DNA from: Isoetes taiwanensis
Taxonomy: Eukaryota; Streptophyta; Lycopodiopsida; Isoetales; Isoetaceae
Assembly (NCBI GenBank): GCA_021234155.1
Contig: JAJEKV010000002.1
Location: forward strand, 17,608,041 to 17,672,040
Direction of reading: 5' to 3'
Length of the DNA stretch: 64,000 bases
Shown here: positions 32,900-45,920 of the stretch, one piece after another
Layout: every line of letters begins with the position of its first letter
Position numbering within the stretch: position 1 is the first letter of the stretch
Translations under genes and position numbers: made by a program
Notes under the pieces: generated by a model
What the model was told of the DNA's origin: nothing
Seen by the model: the letters and a program-made list of their open reading frames with translations, nothing else
Database searches by the model: none

Positions 32900-33386
32900 A
32901 TAATAGGCAAACCATTAAGATTTGAAAACTTACTAAGGCACTGCAATATAGAATTTCAATGTTTTGAAAAATGCATCCATTGGCATTGTTATATTGACTC
33001 AGTATTCTGAACTTTCTCACAAAACAATAATCCACTTAAAATCCAAAAGATATTATTAACAAGCATCCTATAATCAATGATAGAATTTTAAAATTTGGAT
33101 TACAAATAAATAACTTGTTTGGGTTCGATTCCCAAAAGGCTTTTTTATTTTAAATTAAGCAATTCATGATATATTGATTTTTGGTACATATTAGTTTTTT
33201 TTAATGTGCCACGTGTCGATATTTCATTGATAAAAATAATGAGTTTTTATTTAAAAAGCATGCACGTGTTAATATTTTATTGGTTAAAAAACACTTCAAA
33301 AGCAACACCTCGCTTTTCTATGTGTGATAATAATGTTTTTTACATGTCCTTATTTTTAAAAAACAATAGTTGGTAGCATTAACAAC
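32900..33386. other. AT-rich DNA, no gene
   Basis: There are no open frames of note. GGGTTCGATTCCC at 33,120 resembles a tRNA B box and is followed by a T run, but no A box or cloverleaf is present. Confidence 0.5.
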
Positions 33387-33745
33387 AATAGCTAGATTTA
33401 AATAGCGCATGTGGTATTTTATTAAACAACATGTAATTTTTTTTAAAAAGCATCGATTTTGATGTTGTCATATTATTTTTAACCTGTAGTAATATCTAAA
33501 TCTACAATAGCTAGATTTAAATAGCGCATGTGGTATTTTATTAAACAACATGTAATTTTTTTTAAAAACCATCGATTTTGATGTTGTAATATTATTTTTA
33601 ACCTGTAGTAATATCTAAATCTACAATAGCTAGATTTAAATAGCGCATGTGGTATTTTATTAAACAACATGTAATTTTTTTTTTAAAAACCATCGATTTT
33701 GATGTTGTAATATTATTTTTAACCTGTAGTAATATCTAAATCTAC
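33387..33745. repeat. 119-bp tandem repeat, three copies
   Basis: AATAGCTAGATTTAAATAGC begins at 33,387, 33,506 and 33,625, an exact 119-bp period, and copies 2 and 3 differ by only a few bases. The array is AT-rich and lies just inside the right subterminal zone of the giant element. Confidence 0.92.
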
Positions 33746-34018
33746 GCATGTTATTTAGAAGACAAACAACGTATAGCTCCTTCAAAAACTACAGTCAAGA
33801 AAAAAACCACACGTTGAAAAAGTTCGGTAAAAACAACACTGAAAAAAAGGACACGTTGACAAAAAAACAAAAAAGTGTCAGAAAAACCACCGTGGGATTT
33901 TTTTTGCCAAAAAACCACTGTCTCTTTGTGCAAATCCGGATAAACAGGCCACGTGGACTTTTGGGGCCATTTTGGTGTTGTTTTTGGCATAAAACAACAC
34001 TTCCGTACAAGTAAAAAA
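33746..34018 (-). repeat. Right subterminal repeats of the giant element
   Basis: Read toward the interior (minus strand), about seven copies of a degenerate motif like AGTGTTGTTTTT or CAGTGGTTTTTT occur at intervals of about 35-40 bp, beginning in the TIR itself (CCACAGTTGTTTTTT). Related forms occur just inside the left TIR (CCACTGTTGTTTTG near 5,805). Confidence 0.6.
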
Positions 34019-34052
34019 CAACTGTGGACCAAAATTCGGGGTCATTGTGACA
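34019..34052 (-). repeat. Right 31-bp terminal inverted repeat plus TSD (ACA)
   Basis: The TIR is 34,019-34,049, ending ...GGGGTCATTGTG. ACA at 34,050-34,052 repeats the ACA at 5,655. The LINE-A reading frame resumes immediately after it. Confidence 0.75.
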
Positions 34053-34900
34053 AAACAGCAGTACAGGTCCTCCCGACGGTTTCTGCTGTCCTCGACCAAG
34101 GCCCTGAGTGTGAAGATGTGATCAATGGTCGAATATCGGGGTCGGAAGCCTGCCTGGGTAAGTGCCCTGACTTCCACGCCTCGCCCATCATCGGTTACTG
34201 TTGTTCGAAAATGCGCCGCCACGCCTTGGCAAACACCGAAATGACCATGATGGTTCGGTAATTGGGTCGGATAAAGGTGGGTCCCCCGCCTTGTAGATCG
34301 GAACAACCACGCTTGTGGTCCATGGCCGGGAAAACCCTCTTGCAAAATATACTGTTGAACAATCGCGGCAGGGGGCGGGCACCATGGGCTGAACATCTGT
34401 CCACTTGAGCAACTCCGCTTGCGGGCCGTCTAAGTCGATGCCTTCCCATTAGCGGTGGCTGCGGCCCTCTTCGACATCTTCTTTCGTGATCACCCGGTGG
34501 GCCATGTTGGGGGGGCACATCGCCCATGTTCGGGGATCATAAAGCCATTCAGAATGTACTTGTTGCACCCGCCGTGATGTTCCCCGTCAGGGTCTGGCCG
34601 GCTGCAGCAGTACCCTGCGCCGAGAAAGTTCTCGGGTGGCCGGCCCGATAGGCGAACATTTCTCCTTGGTGCCTTGCCGGTACCTTGCCTTTGTTTCCTT
34701 GAGGAAGGCGCGGTAATGGCTGGTGGCTTCGAAAGCTTCGATGTCCTCGATCCACGATGAGGCGAGTGCGGCGTTTTGCGTTCCTTACACTCAGCATCAA
34801 ACCATCTGTTACGCGGGAAGGTTGCGGCCTCTGATCTCTGGCGTGGGGGAGGTCTCCCAAGGCACCTGTCTGCCCCTGTTCTGGGTAGCATATTCATGGC
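34050..34900 (-). pseudogene. LINE-A copy 2, 5' half of the split LINE: linker and RT N-terminal part
   Basis: Minus-strand frames match the region between endonuclease and RT palm of the copy at 57,190-57,970. They include a degenerate NRWFDAECKERK linker (34,770-34,800), VVVPIYKAGDPPLSDP (RT motif 0/1), and AGFRPRYSTIDHIFTLRALV, ending ...LYCCFV at 34,050, where the giant element interrupts. Several frameshifts are present. The 5' truncation is near 34,900, judged by loss of similarity, so that edge is approximate. Confidence 0.82.
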
Positions 34901-37660
34901 ATTGTGCCAGATCCACGGCCACTAACATTTTGCCAAGAAAAACACATGCCATTTCCTATGGTACATTGAAAAAATTTAAACCATGGTCTCACAATCGATC
35001 AAGCCTGAGGCAAGAAACTGCCTGGCCTCCATTGAAACTGTGCCGATACAGATCTACGTCCAATCAAAGAACCTGGTGCTGCCACCTTGTGGCAGCATGT
35101 AAGAGCAACTTCACAAAGAAAACACAAAAAGATCAAAACACATTTGCAAGGCATTTCTATTTGGAGCTCATTGTTTAGGTATGAAGACAAATCTTTACAC
35201 CAAGTTGAAGACCAATGGAGAACATTCAAAGGAGCATTCAAGTTAGCAAAAGTAAGCAAGACTTGAGTCAAAGGTTGGAAAGGAAGTAAAAAAGAGAAGA
35301 CCCCTAGTCAAAGATTGGAAGACCCCAAAAGAAGTATGTTGTCTTGCCACCTTTTGAGATTTTCACACTATCTTAGAGATATTGGCTCAAGAAGGCATTG
35401 CTCACATCTATACTCATTCTTCATACCCATTCCTCATCTCATTCATCATATGTCCATAGCTAAGTTTTTTTCCCTAGAAATCTCACACACCACATATTTC
35501 ATACGTATGCACCATGTACATCACACACACACATCATAATCCATGACCATGCATATGACAAGTCATTAGAGGCACACTCTCTCTCTAAAAAAGGGAAAAA
35601 GAAAGAGGAGAGAAGCTCCACAAGTCCATTACATGACCAATTCAAGACCAAAGTATGGGTCAAAGATCAAATCCCAAAGGCCCAAAGTTGACTAGTCGAA
35701 AGAAATCAATATCTAGTGCCACCTCACCTTCAAAAGTCATGCACACATCATCCACATCATCACCAACTCACCCAACACGTGTCACCCACACCTTGTTACA
35801 CTTCATCAAGATTTTACCTAGGGAAAATTTCTTTGACACCTTGCCTTCCACCTCACCATGCCACATCATCAACATTTGCCTAGTCATCACCCATGTGCCA
35901 CATGTCCCTGTACACCATGGAAAAAAGGCCCAAAAATGAAGTTGCTTATTTTTAAAATTTGTTTTTCCCATCTGAAAGCCCATGAAAAATCATGCAAAAT
36001 GGTGTCAAAGATTCTCATTTTGACCAATCTAGCCCTAGTTTTAGTGGTTCTCGGGATGCGCGCCCTACCCTAGTTGTGCTAACATTTGGCTTAAATTACC
36101 CCCAAAAAATCCATGTCACGCCCCAACCAACCATATTCAGCCGCGTGGAACCGCCAAGCCCATTTTTCGCCAAATGCCTGTGGGATATATCCATTTTCGT
36201 GAAGAACCCTAGAATCATGGCAAGATCCGAAACATTAGCCCAACCAACTGGCAAATCATGATTAAACCGGCCAAATTCAGCCCTTTGATGCCAAGAATCT
36301 CGCTAAAATGGTTGAAAACTCATTTATTAATGTCAGACAAGAGCAAGGCCACGACAAAGGGGATTATTCGAACGAAAAGGGGGCTTCGCTTTGAGGAAGA
36401 AATCATGATTACTACACCACAACCGATTGACTTGCAGATCAAGAAGGTATTTACAGGCGGAAGAGGCAAAAACCGATCTGCCTTATCAAGAACTGACCGG
36501 AAATTGTCAAATTTAAGAGGTCATTGAGGTTTCAGAATTTTTTCGAGCACCCCAGCGCCTTGAGTGATCTAATCCAGCATGCTGCTGTTGGGAATGACCT
36601 CTGCTTGCCCTGTGCTGCCTCCTTGTGTTAGATTTCTTGAAGATCTGGTGCAATAAAGTCCTTTATTATCATTTGAAGACATGTATTACCCTTGTTTCTT
36701 TCATTTTATGAATTTCTCCAATGACAAATCACTGGAAAATTCTCTCATTGTAATTCTTGAAGGCTCCTTTGAATGAAAATTTGAAGTTGGTGAAGATCAT
36801 GTTTTGCTTTTCCTAAAGATCGAATCTTGCTGGTTCAACTTGTGCTGTAGCAGTGTTTGAATCTCAACAAGAAGCGCAACTGTGGTTTGTATAAGTTGTT
36901 TTCTTAACAAAAAATCTCAGCCTAGAGTGCTTGTTCAATACTGCATTATCAAGCCAGTGAAAAACTCCTCAAAAGACCAAAAAAAGTCTAGTCAAATAGC
37001 ATTTTACACTAGATTTTAATCATCTGAAGTTTGTTTTTCATCTCTTGTAGGCCAACTCCATCATTTAAAAGCTAAAAAGTCATCTTAAGCCACAATCCAA
37101 AACCTCTTCTTTAACTCTGTTATAGACAGTCACAAAAAAAAAAAAAAAAATCATAAAAATGGCATTTGTGCACATCACTGCATATTTTCTGTTGTCTCTA
37201 CATGATGCACGTGTCCTCTAGGTTAGGTTGAAAGTGTCAGAGAAAGAAATCCAAAAAATATCCTCATAAATCTTCATCTGCAAATTTTAGCTCTCTGCCA
37301 GGGTTATTGACTCAAAATTGACCCAGTCAGGAAGCTGTTTTTCACCTAGCTCTGGTTAACCACTTGCCTCTAACTTTTGTAAGCATCTTCTGGATTCCCT
37401 TGAGCATCGATTGCAGCTGTTCCCAACAAAAACCAATCATCCCACCTCATTTGGCAAATAATTTCTGGCAGACAGTTTTTTCTTGTTTAGGGACAGGTTG
37501 TTCACAAGCTAGTTTGAGTTGATTTGTGCAGGGATTTGGCCACAGATTGGTTGCCTCAAGCAACCTGGAGGTTCTCAACCACTAAGTTGAAGGTTTGCCA
37601 GGTACACCTTCAACATCTTGGAGGTTCTACCGAGATCACATCACCTGGATCTTGGAATTC
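34901..37660. other. Intergenic AT-rich DNA, no gene recognised
   Basis: Nothing convincing was seen on either strand. A run of 17-18 A occurs at about 37,133-37,150. The last part may be the leader or LTR remnant of the element whose gag starts at 37,661, but I found no TG...CA repeat and no PBS. Confidence 0.5.
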
Positions 37661-38581
37661 ATGGCTCCCAGGAGAATTGTTGATGCTACTGAACATACTG
37701 AGTTACTAGAAAACCCTGAATCATCATCAATACCACATGTCACACTGCCAAATGGTTCAGGCATGCCTTGCACATATTTTGAGCTGAATGTTCCTACTCC
37801 TGTCCCCACTTTTGATCCAAGCATCAATGCCAATAACTTTCTGAAGACCTTTGAAGAATATTATCAAGAGTGTGGCTATAAGAAAGGGAGTAAGTTTGCT
37901 GAATTTAAGAAATGCTTTAAGAATGAGGAAGTTAGAGCTTGGTTAGAGTATGTGATTAGTGATGGTGCTAACACTTGAGAGGAAATTGTCACGAAATTCT
38001 TGGCCAGCAGAACTTTCACATCAAAAATGGTGAAACAATTCACCAATATGTTGAGAGGTTTAATTGCTATCTCACCAAGTGCCAAGTGCACAAGGTGCCT
38101 AACCACACTTTACATTTGGTTGCCTCTTTTGTCAGGGGATTAAGCAGCAGACCTCGAGTCTACAGAAAAATGCTGAAGCTGCAAAGGCAAGAAGGTTTTG
38201 ACACCATACACAAAGCTTTCACGAGATCCATTGAAGCATCTGAAATGTTGGCCTATCTCCCTGATGACCTGCAAGCTTCAAATGACCCTTTTTTCCCTGA
38301 GTATGATCAAGAATACATAGGATCTGCCCCTGTGCCTGTCTATGCCATTCAAAAGGAGAAGAAAAAAACTAAGACTGATGATGCAAACTGTTCTGAGTCA
38401 GACATGAGAGCAGATCTCAACAAAGTCACTGAGGCCTTGGCTGAGGTGACCAAGCAACTCATGGAAATGAAGGCCAACCAACCAGAAAGGAGAGTTTACC
38501 CAGCCTGTGCTCACTGCACCAGAAACACCCATTCTTCAGATTATTGCTGGTATAGGACATGTCTAAAATGTGTTAAAATGT
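37661..38581 (+). pseudogene. Retrotransposon gag remnant with CCHC knuckle
   Basis: It starts MAPRRIVDATEHTELL. A capsid-like segment follows: FLKTFEEYYQECGYKKGS and RAWLEYVISDGANT, then a TGA (37,976-37,978) where family members have Trp before EEIVTKFLA. A frameshift within the next 60 bases leads into FHIKNGETIHQYVERFN and FVRGLSSRPRVYRKML. A helix with KVTEALAEVTKQLMEMK precedes the zinc knuckle CAHCTRNTHSSDYC (38,506-38,547; C-x2-C-x4-H-x4-C). The pol part and LTRs are absent. The frame runs without a stop into mannanase sequence at 38,582. Confidence 0.8.
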
Positions 38582-38814
38582 GCTCTTCGGGCTTCCAAGC
38601 TGCTGATAGGGAGCTATTCTTCTCCACAATCTACTCAAGCATATACCAAGCAGCAGCAAAAGGATTGCCAAGCGCTGGAGGGCTGCTATGGCAAATCTTC
38701 CCAGATGAAATGGATGCTGCATGGAATGATGGTTTCCAAATCTTCATCTCCAAAGATACATCCCTCGTCAACATTATTCGTGCTCAATCCGACAAGATGG
38801 CCCTCCTAAAATGA
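38582..38814 (+). pseudogene. Endo-beta-mannanase C-terminal fragment fused to gag
   Basis: From GCTCTTCGGGCTTCC onward the DNA matches 53,172-53,404 closely. It encodes SSGFQAADRELFFSTIYSSI through GGLLWQIFPDEMD and ends ...QSDKMALLK at a TGA. This is the end of a plant GH5 endo-1,4-beta-mannosidase barrel. The nucleophile segment TEFGKS is missing because gag DNA replaces everything upstream. The reading frame is continuous with gag from 37,975, giving a 279-residue chimeric ORF. No mannanase activity is expected. Confidence 0.9.
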
Positions 38815-40455
38815 TCGACACCTCTATTCATTCATCTAATGTAATTTTTTCAGATATTCTTATTACAATTCATTCATGAAAATGATTCAAAACATATCCT
38901 GCTTCAGGGATGAGATTTACAAATACTATTCATTTTGTTGTGTTCATTGAAGCTCATTTTCCTTCAGTGTAGAGTGTCATTAACAATAATCAACAAGTTA
39001 GTACACCCACAACCCAATTATCGCTAAACTTCTTACTGCATTGCTATTCAAACATTGCAACCATACAAGTACAAGAAGTATTACCTCTTAGACCTTTTAC
39101 TCCTTAACATTTATGCTAACATTGCAAAAAGAGTAATGGACATTCGAACAAGATGCTCAAAGCAATCATATTAAAGGCATCGGATATTTCTATCATAATT
39201 ATGGCAAAACCATATCTTGTTGATGGATGATATTCGTTCTATGCTAAAAATTGCATGTGCCACCTTCATCAAAAATGTATATGCAAGACCAATCTTGCAT
39301 ACATACTTTTGAGAAGTGCATGTGCATATGCATATAAACCATAGGTTCTTGAAGAAGTGCATATACAACAACAGAAAGAAAAAATGGTAGCAAATATATT
39401 GAAGTGTGCACGCGATAACATGCACTTGCGATGTAATTGTATACTCACTTCGGAGTCTTGTATATGCAGCTCCAAACTGTGTACACACTTCTCCAGCTCT
39501 GCACACGCTTGAATTTTTGGATGGCCAGTTTAGGCGCATGTTTTACGTATGCTACCTCAAATACCGAGTTTTAGAACTCACAATACTTTTGGAGTATTAT
39601 ATGTTTGTTGTAGGTTTAGCTAATCTTAACTTGAATAGAAAAACATTTAGGGCCCTTAAAATTTGCCCTGATCTCTGCCAAGGACGCTTATAGTTTGACT
39701 TGGCTAGACTATTACGCGTGGGGGAACTGGTGGCTGAAAATATCCATTTGCGATCCAAGCTTCGTACTGAATACGTATGGCAAGTTCATAGTTGATATCT
39801 CTTGGGACAGGCACTTTGTTAAAACTGCAAGAAGCATCTCACTGTGCAGCCTCTTTTGTCTTTCTCACCTCAATGGCAACGTCCAGCTCCAATGTTGTTC
39901 ACCGACTAGTTTGGTTCTCAGACAAGAACATCCCCCTCCCCCCTCCCTCCAACCCCCCGATTTCCCCAAGGAATGTGTTCTCCTCTGTCAAGTTCTGCAC
40001 ATGGAGCTCAAAATTAACATCAGTTCGCTATTTTAAGCGAGTTGTCAGCCCTCTTTATCTAGTAGTTTGCAAAGTTGCTCTTAAATCGATAGAGCAATGT
40101 CTTGTTTTATGTGATCATCTCCCTTCCATTTGGGCAATTGTTTGCACATCATCCCTACATGGCATATTGTACCCTACAAATCATCTACATAGCATATTGT
40201 ACCCTACAAATAATAGACACGATCTTATTTTTGCATGTTAAATACTGTCTCTCTCGCTATATTTTGCAGGCACTGCTGATTTTTTAATGCATGCCTGCAC
40301 TCCACGGCAACAAAAGAACTGCAAGCAACTGTAGTACAATAATATCCCCAGCAACTTAGTTCTTTTTACCTTTTCTAGGTTGAGTGGAACTAAAGCAAGC
40401 ATGGCATGTGAAGCCCATATATTTCAAACAGCGGGGTTGGTTATTGTTTGATGCA
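38815..40455 (+). repeat. Duplicated mannanase 3' flank (copy B), uninterrupted
   Basis: It matches copy C in pieces: 53,405-53,672, then 59,703-60,881, then 61,411-61,607. Copy C has a ~33-bp addition near 59,860, and copy B has small additions near 39,720-39,830. A probable polyadenylation region follows the stop (TAATGTAATTTTTTCAG). No other gene is seen. Similarity ends near 40,455. Confidence 0.88.
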
Positions 40456-42123
<1,668 letters not shown>

Positions 42124-42185
42124 TCCCACATGATTGAATTTTTTGCATGAGAGACGATGAGAGGTGATGAGAGATGCGAGAGGGA

Positions 42186-42214
42186 GGTGAGAGTGGGGAA
42201 AACCCACTCTCACC
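42186..42214. other. 12-bp-arm hairpin
   Basis: GGTGAGAGTGGG and CCCACTCTCACC pair perfectly around a five-base GAAAA loop. It lacks the following T run expected of a transcription terminator, so its role is unknown. Confidence 0.85.
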
Positions 42215-42453
42215 TTTTATGCCCCGAGAGTCATTTTTTTGCTTAACTGGCGGACGGGGCGTTTCCCATCGGTTTCCGCCCGTTAAGCTTAACCCCTGCT
42301 GGAATGTTTTTCGCTTGCTAAAATGGCATTTCTCTGTTCCCGCGAATCTCCCCTGTTCCAGCGGTGACAGATCTTTGTTCCCCTGTTCTCTGAGCTTCTT
42401 GGCGCAGATCCGACCGGAGCAAGGTCGATTGTCGTCGAGGTATGCATTACTAC

Positions 42454-42700
42454 CTAAGAATTTAAGATTCTCGCATTCCATTCCATCTCGGTGCAACCCA
42501 AAATCTTCTTGAAGGCCTCTTTAATCTGGCTGTCCCCAACAGAATCAAGGTAAATTGACAGCAAGTCATGAGTCGGCTGCATTCTATGGTTTCAGTCTCC
42601 ATAGCTAAGTCTAAGAGCTCGGAATCGTGATATGAATCCATCAGGTTTAGGCAAAACTGCTGCAATGCAATGCCGAGCATAATTGTGCGCAAAACCATTG
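42454..42700 (-). pseudogene. Unrecognised coding remnant
   Basis: One minus-strand phase reads GFAHNYARHCIAAVLPKPDG, then ISRFRALRLSYGD, a TGA, then MQPTHDLLSIYLDSVGDSQI and KEAFKKILGCTEMEW to a stop at 42,454. The balanced composition on both sides of the single stop looks like a decayed exon. I cannot name the family. A competing frame in the same place gives an 88-residue ORF of less protein-like composition. Confidence 0.35.
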
Positions 42701-43056
42701 CAATCATCCCCAAAATCAGAGGATCCATATCAAAATATTGTTAATGCCGGACCATAACAGCGATTTGGGAAGCAAATGGAGGAAAATAAAATCCACTGAG
42801 GTCGGACTGTAGCAGAGCTTTGGGGAAAATGAAAGAAAGAAGGCCATTTCATGATTCCAAGATTGGTTCGCGCCAACAAATTGAATTCCGGCAGGCCGGT
42901 GGAATTTGTCGCCTTCGATTCTGGCAGAACTCAGTGGAAACGCCTGTTAAGGCCCGAGAAGAGCTCCCCTCGAGCTCGAGAGGAGCTATACGCATAATTT
43001 TATCTCTCACGTGATATGGCGAGAGATACAAAATTCAAGCGATCATGTGGGAAACC

Positions 43057-43208
<152 letters not shown>

Positions 43209-43210
43209 GT

Positions 43211-43247
43211 ATTACGTCTGTGGAGGCCTCTAAGGCCTATAAGACGG
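43211..43247 (-). other. LINE-B 3'-end double-stem hairpin, copy 1
   Basis: On the minus strand CGTCT...AGACG forms an outer stem and AGGCC TTAGA GGCCT an inner one, directly before GTAATAC and the (CT)n. Copy 2 keeps both stems but with AGACC/GGTCT as the inner one, which is a compensated change. Confidence 0.7.
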
Positions 43248-43271
43248 CATTTTTACATATCTGCCAAAAAG

Positions 43272-44564
43272 TTAATGAGTTTCAGTTTCCTCATCTAACT
43301 CCTCACTCTCACTCTCATCATCATTTTCGTCCAAGAAAATATTTACATTGTGTACACAAGTCTCTCTGTAAAGTATTACTTCTATCAAGTATGAGCCTAC
43401 CCTGTCTCCCTGGAGTTGGAAGAACGTAGTAAGGTCTTTTACCTCTATCCCATAGCGGTCGCGTATCATCGTGTATGCAGGGCACCACAACAAAACATGT
43501 TCCTCATCTTCAACATCATCACCACCACATACCTTGCAGTCTCGTCTCTCTCGCGGGATGGATCCCCATCTTCCTACCTCAAACCCGAGACGGTGAGAGC
43601 TCAGGCGTACCCTACTGATTGTAGGCCTCTTTTTAACTGATATATCTTCACGCAGGTGTTTTGCAGCACATAACTCCGAGTTCATGCCACAGCTTTCGCT
43701 TGACCTTGCCATGTACCCATTGTCTAAGGTCTCCATCATATAGAACTGCATCCTCCCAATTAATCTCCCACCTTCTTAGCCAGTTCTTCACATCTGAATA
43801 CCAATGCATAGCATGATGTATTAGCCTTGTATTATCTGCTCTCCTAACCTTCTTAAGATATCAGATGCATTGGAGTATTGCTTCGCCCTCAAGAGGCATT
43901 AGACCACACTCAGCCAGCATCATTTGGTATGGCGTTTGTATCTTCACTCCTAATTCCAGTCGCAAAATTTTTTTCAATACTTGTTCTACATCTTCCCATA
44001 AGCATTTCGGTAGTCCCAGTCTCCAGATCTCACAGCCATATAAAACCACACTCTGCACCAAAGACTGGAATAATCTGCTTTTTAGCTGCCAATTCCACAG
44101 CGAGACCCTTCTGCACATGCTTTGCATTGCGTATAGGGATTTCAGCCCTCCTTCAACTCTTTGCGTTACACAGGTGTTCCACCTGTGATTCCTGCTTATG
44201 ACCAGTCCCAAATACTTATACGAGTCACACGTTTCCAGTGGTTCTCCTTTGTATTTAAAAATATAGTCTTGCTTGAGTGCACCAACCGTCATGACCTTGG
44301 TCTTTTCCAGATTAACCTCCATGCCATTCACTTCACAAAAACCGGCCAGAGAGTCCAAGTGTTGTTGCATATGTTCTTGCGTGCGCGCAAAGATGACCAC
44401 GTCATCAGCATACATGAGCAGCTGTATAACATATCCATTTAGGATTGCTCCCCCTTCTCCATGACACCTGAGCCAATCCTCTAGACCATCAATGAATAGC
44501 CCAAATAAAGTTGGGGACATCGGGCATCCTTGTTTCACACCAACATTACTGTCCACACAATCTG
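43272..44564 (-). pseudogene. LINE-B copy 1 ORF2: RT and C-terminal zinc knuckle
   Basis: The frame 44,556-43,861 contains GVKQGCPMSPTLFGLFIDGL, the catalytic LLMYADDVVIFART (YADD), EVNLEKTKVMTVG, YKYLGLVISRNHRWN and SVVLYGCEIWRLG. After a break the frame 43,751-43,272 carries LSSHRLGFEVGRWGSIPRE and the knuckle CKVCGGDDVEDEEHVLLWC (C-x2-C...H-x4-C), which ends LINE ORF2 proteins of this type. Short frames and a stop between the two parts make it inactive. Confidence 0.88.
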
Positions 44565-45085
44565 TGTTAGAATCAAAGCTTAGGATATGAACTCAAGTAT
44601 ACCAAGTATAAGCTTCTGCCTCTTCCAACCCGCACCTATCACTTCATCTGCAACAGATACATACATCTATCCCCATCATCCCTATATATATGAATATTTT
44701 CTTGCCAATCTGGACATATCCACTTGTCAAATCGTGCATGCCCTTCATATAGAAAGTTTTCCAACTTGCCTAGATAATAGGATGCCCTGCTGTCCTTAAG
44801 TTCCAGCTGTCGTTGACTTTGACCGTTGACCAGTCAACCCAAAACCCTAAGTGGCGGGCAGGGGGTACCAAGCGATTTCTGGCGGGCGTAGCAACCTCAG
44901 GGTAGTACCTGCCCGCCACTTTTTAATTTCAGAGCTTTTCTTTCTTGCATTCACTGCCACTGCTTCTCATGAATGCTTGTATGAATCCTCATTAGCCTAG
45001 GGGAGCCAAAATGTGGTCACTAATCCCCTTATGTGCTCGAATATCACATGACACACTCTTATGCAATGACCTCATTTTTCTAACA
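44565..45085 (-). repeat. Copia 3' LTR (521 bp)
   Basis: Differs from the 5' LTR at about seven positions. It contains the palindromic module at 44,851-44,919. Two short identical motifs in this LTR, TATATATATGAATATT and CCTATATA, could supply a TATA element, but the transcription start is not visible. Confidence 0.96.
44851..44919. repeat. Palindromic GC module in the Copia 3' LTR
   Basis: GTGGCGGGCAGGGGGTACC opens it and GTACCTGCCCGCCAC closes it, with TGGCGGGCGTAGCAACCTC inside. It closely matches the Gypsy leader module at 19,100-19,168 read on the other strand, although the two retrotransposons are otherwise unrelated. Confidence 0.85.
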
Positions 45086-45096
45086 CTCCTCCTTCA
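45086..45096 (-). other. Copia polypurine tract
   Basis: On the minus strand the bases immediately upstream of the 3' LTR read GAAGGAGGAG, the expected plus-strand primer. Confidence 0.8.
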
Positions 45097-45202
45097 TTGC
45101 ATAAGCAATTAATCTTTAACTGCTTTTGAAAAAATGTAAACTTACTTTCTGGAAGCCCTTTTGTGAAAACATCTGCTATTTGTTTGTCGGATTCGATATA
45201 CA

Positions 45203-45920
45203 TCATTTGATATTGCCCTTCTTCGCTTCATCTACGATGTAATGCAAGCTTAACTCAATATGTTTAGTTCTCTCATGTTCAACTGGATTTTTGACTATTG
45301 CAATGCAACTTTGGCTATCGAAAAAAAGATAGTTGTAGGATTTATCCGTTTGATATCCAACTCTTCTAGAAGTCTTTCGAGCCAAATTATTTCTCCGACA
45401 AAAGAGATGAGGTCGCATATTAAACCTGGCTGAAGATAAGGCTATAGCAGATGTTTTCTTGGTTCTCCAACTTATTGTGCCTCCTCCAAGAAAAAAAATC
45501 ACATAACCTCGTAGTAGACTTCCTTTTTCGTTTGATCCCCGCCTGATGCAGATCCGAATAGGCATACATTTCTAGATTATTATCATTGAAAGTTATCCCA
45601 TAATCTTGAGTTCCTTTCAGATATTTTAATACTCTTTTTGCAGCCAACCAGTGAACCTTCTCAGGATTGCTGCATCTTCTGCTCAGGATATTGACAGCAT
45701 AGGTTATGTCAGGCCTAGTACTGTTGCTCAAGTACAGTAAACACCCTACTAGAGCACGATATGAGACCTGTGTCATGTACTCCAGTTCATCTGCATTAAC
45801 CTCAGAACTTATAGTTAGACGATGGCCTGGTACAATTGGAGTTTTGACAGTACAAGCTTGTTGCATATTGAACATTTTAAGCATATTTTCTATATGCCCT
45901 TTTTGTTTTAATTTCAGCAA
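45203..45920 (-). pseudogene. Copia RNase H and pol C-terminus
   Basis: The frame 45,920-45,420 shows GCLLYLSNSTRPDITYAVNI, then KRVLKYLKGTQDYGI, the connection and start of RNase H. The usual YSDADWAG motif is YSDLHQAG here. A second frame (45,565-45,203) continues with RVGYQTDKSYNYLFFDSQSC and KNPVEHERTKHIELSLHYI, the conserved pol end. Frameshifts separate the pieces and one active-site region is altered. Confidence 0.88.

Larger units (their letters stand above)
5658..34049. mobile_element. Giant (28.4 kb) CACTA-like TIR DNA element, nested and composite
   Basis: The outer ends form an inverted repeat: CACACTCACCCCGG at 5,658 on the plus strand, and CACAATGACCCCGA from 34,049 on the minus strand, both followed by a shared TTTTGGTCCAC(t/a)GTTG. 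That gives 26 of 31 matches. ACA flanks both sides (5,655-5,657 and 34,050-34,052) and removing the block restores the LINE-A reading frame. A 3-bp duplication, ends beginning CAC and repeat-dense subterminal zones are typical of the CACTA/EnSpm superfamily. Without the later 13.3-kb Gypsy insertion the element is about 15 kb. I recognise no TnpD-like transposase or TnpA-like protein inside, so it is probably non-autonomous. The alternative is two unrelated LINE fragments sharing a breakpoint by chance, which the TIR and TSD make unlikely. Confidence 0.75.

Noticed and set aside
33110-33150. tRNA-like B box (GGTTCGATTCC) followed by a T run
   Set aside because: No A box, no acceptor stem and no cloverleaf; most likely chance or a remote SINE relic.
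5658-34049. Maverick/Polinton or Helitron identity for the giant element
   Set aside because: The TSD is 3 bp rather than 6, no polymerase, integrase or capsid genes belong to it, and TIRs are present, which Helitrons lack.
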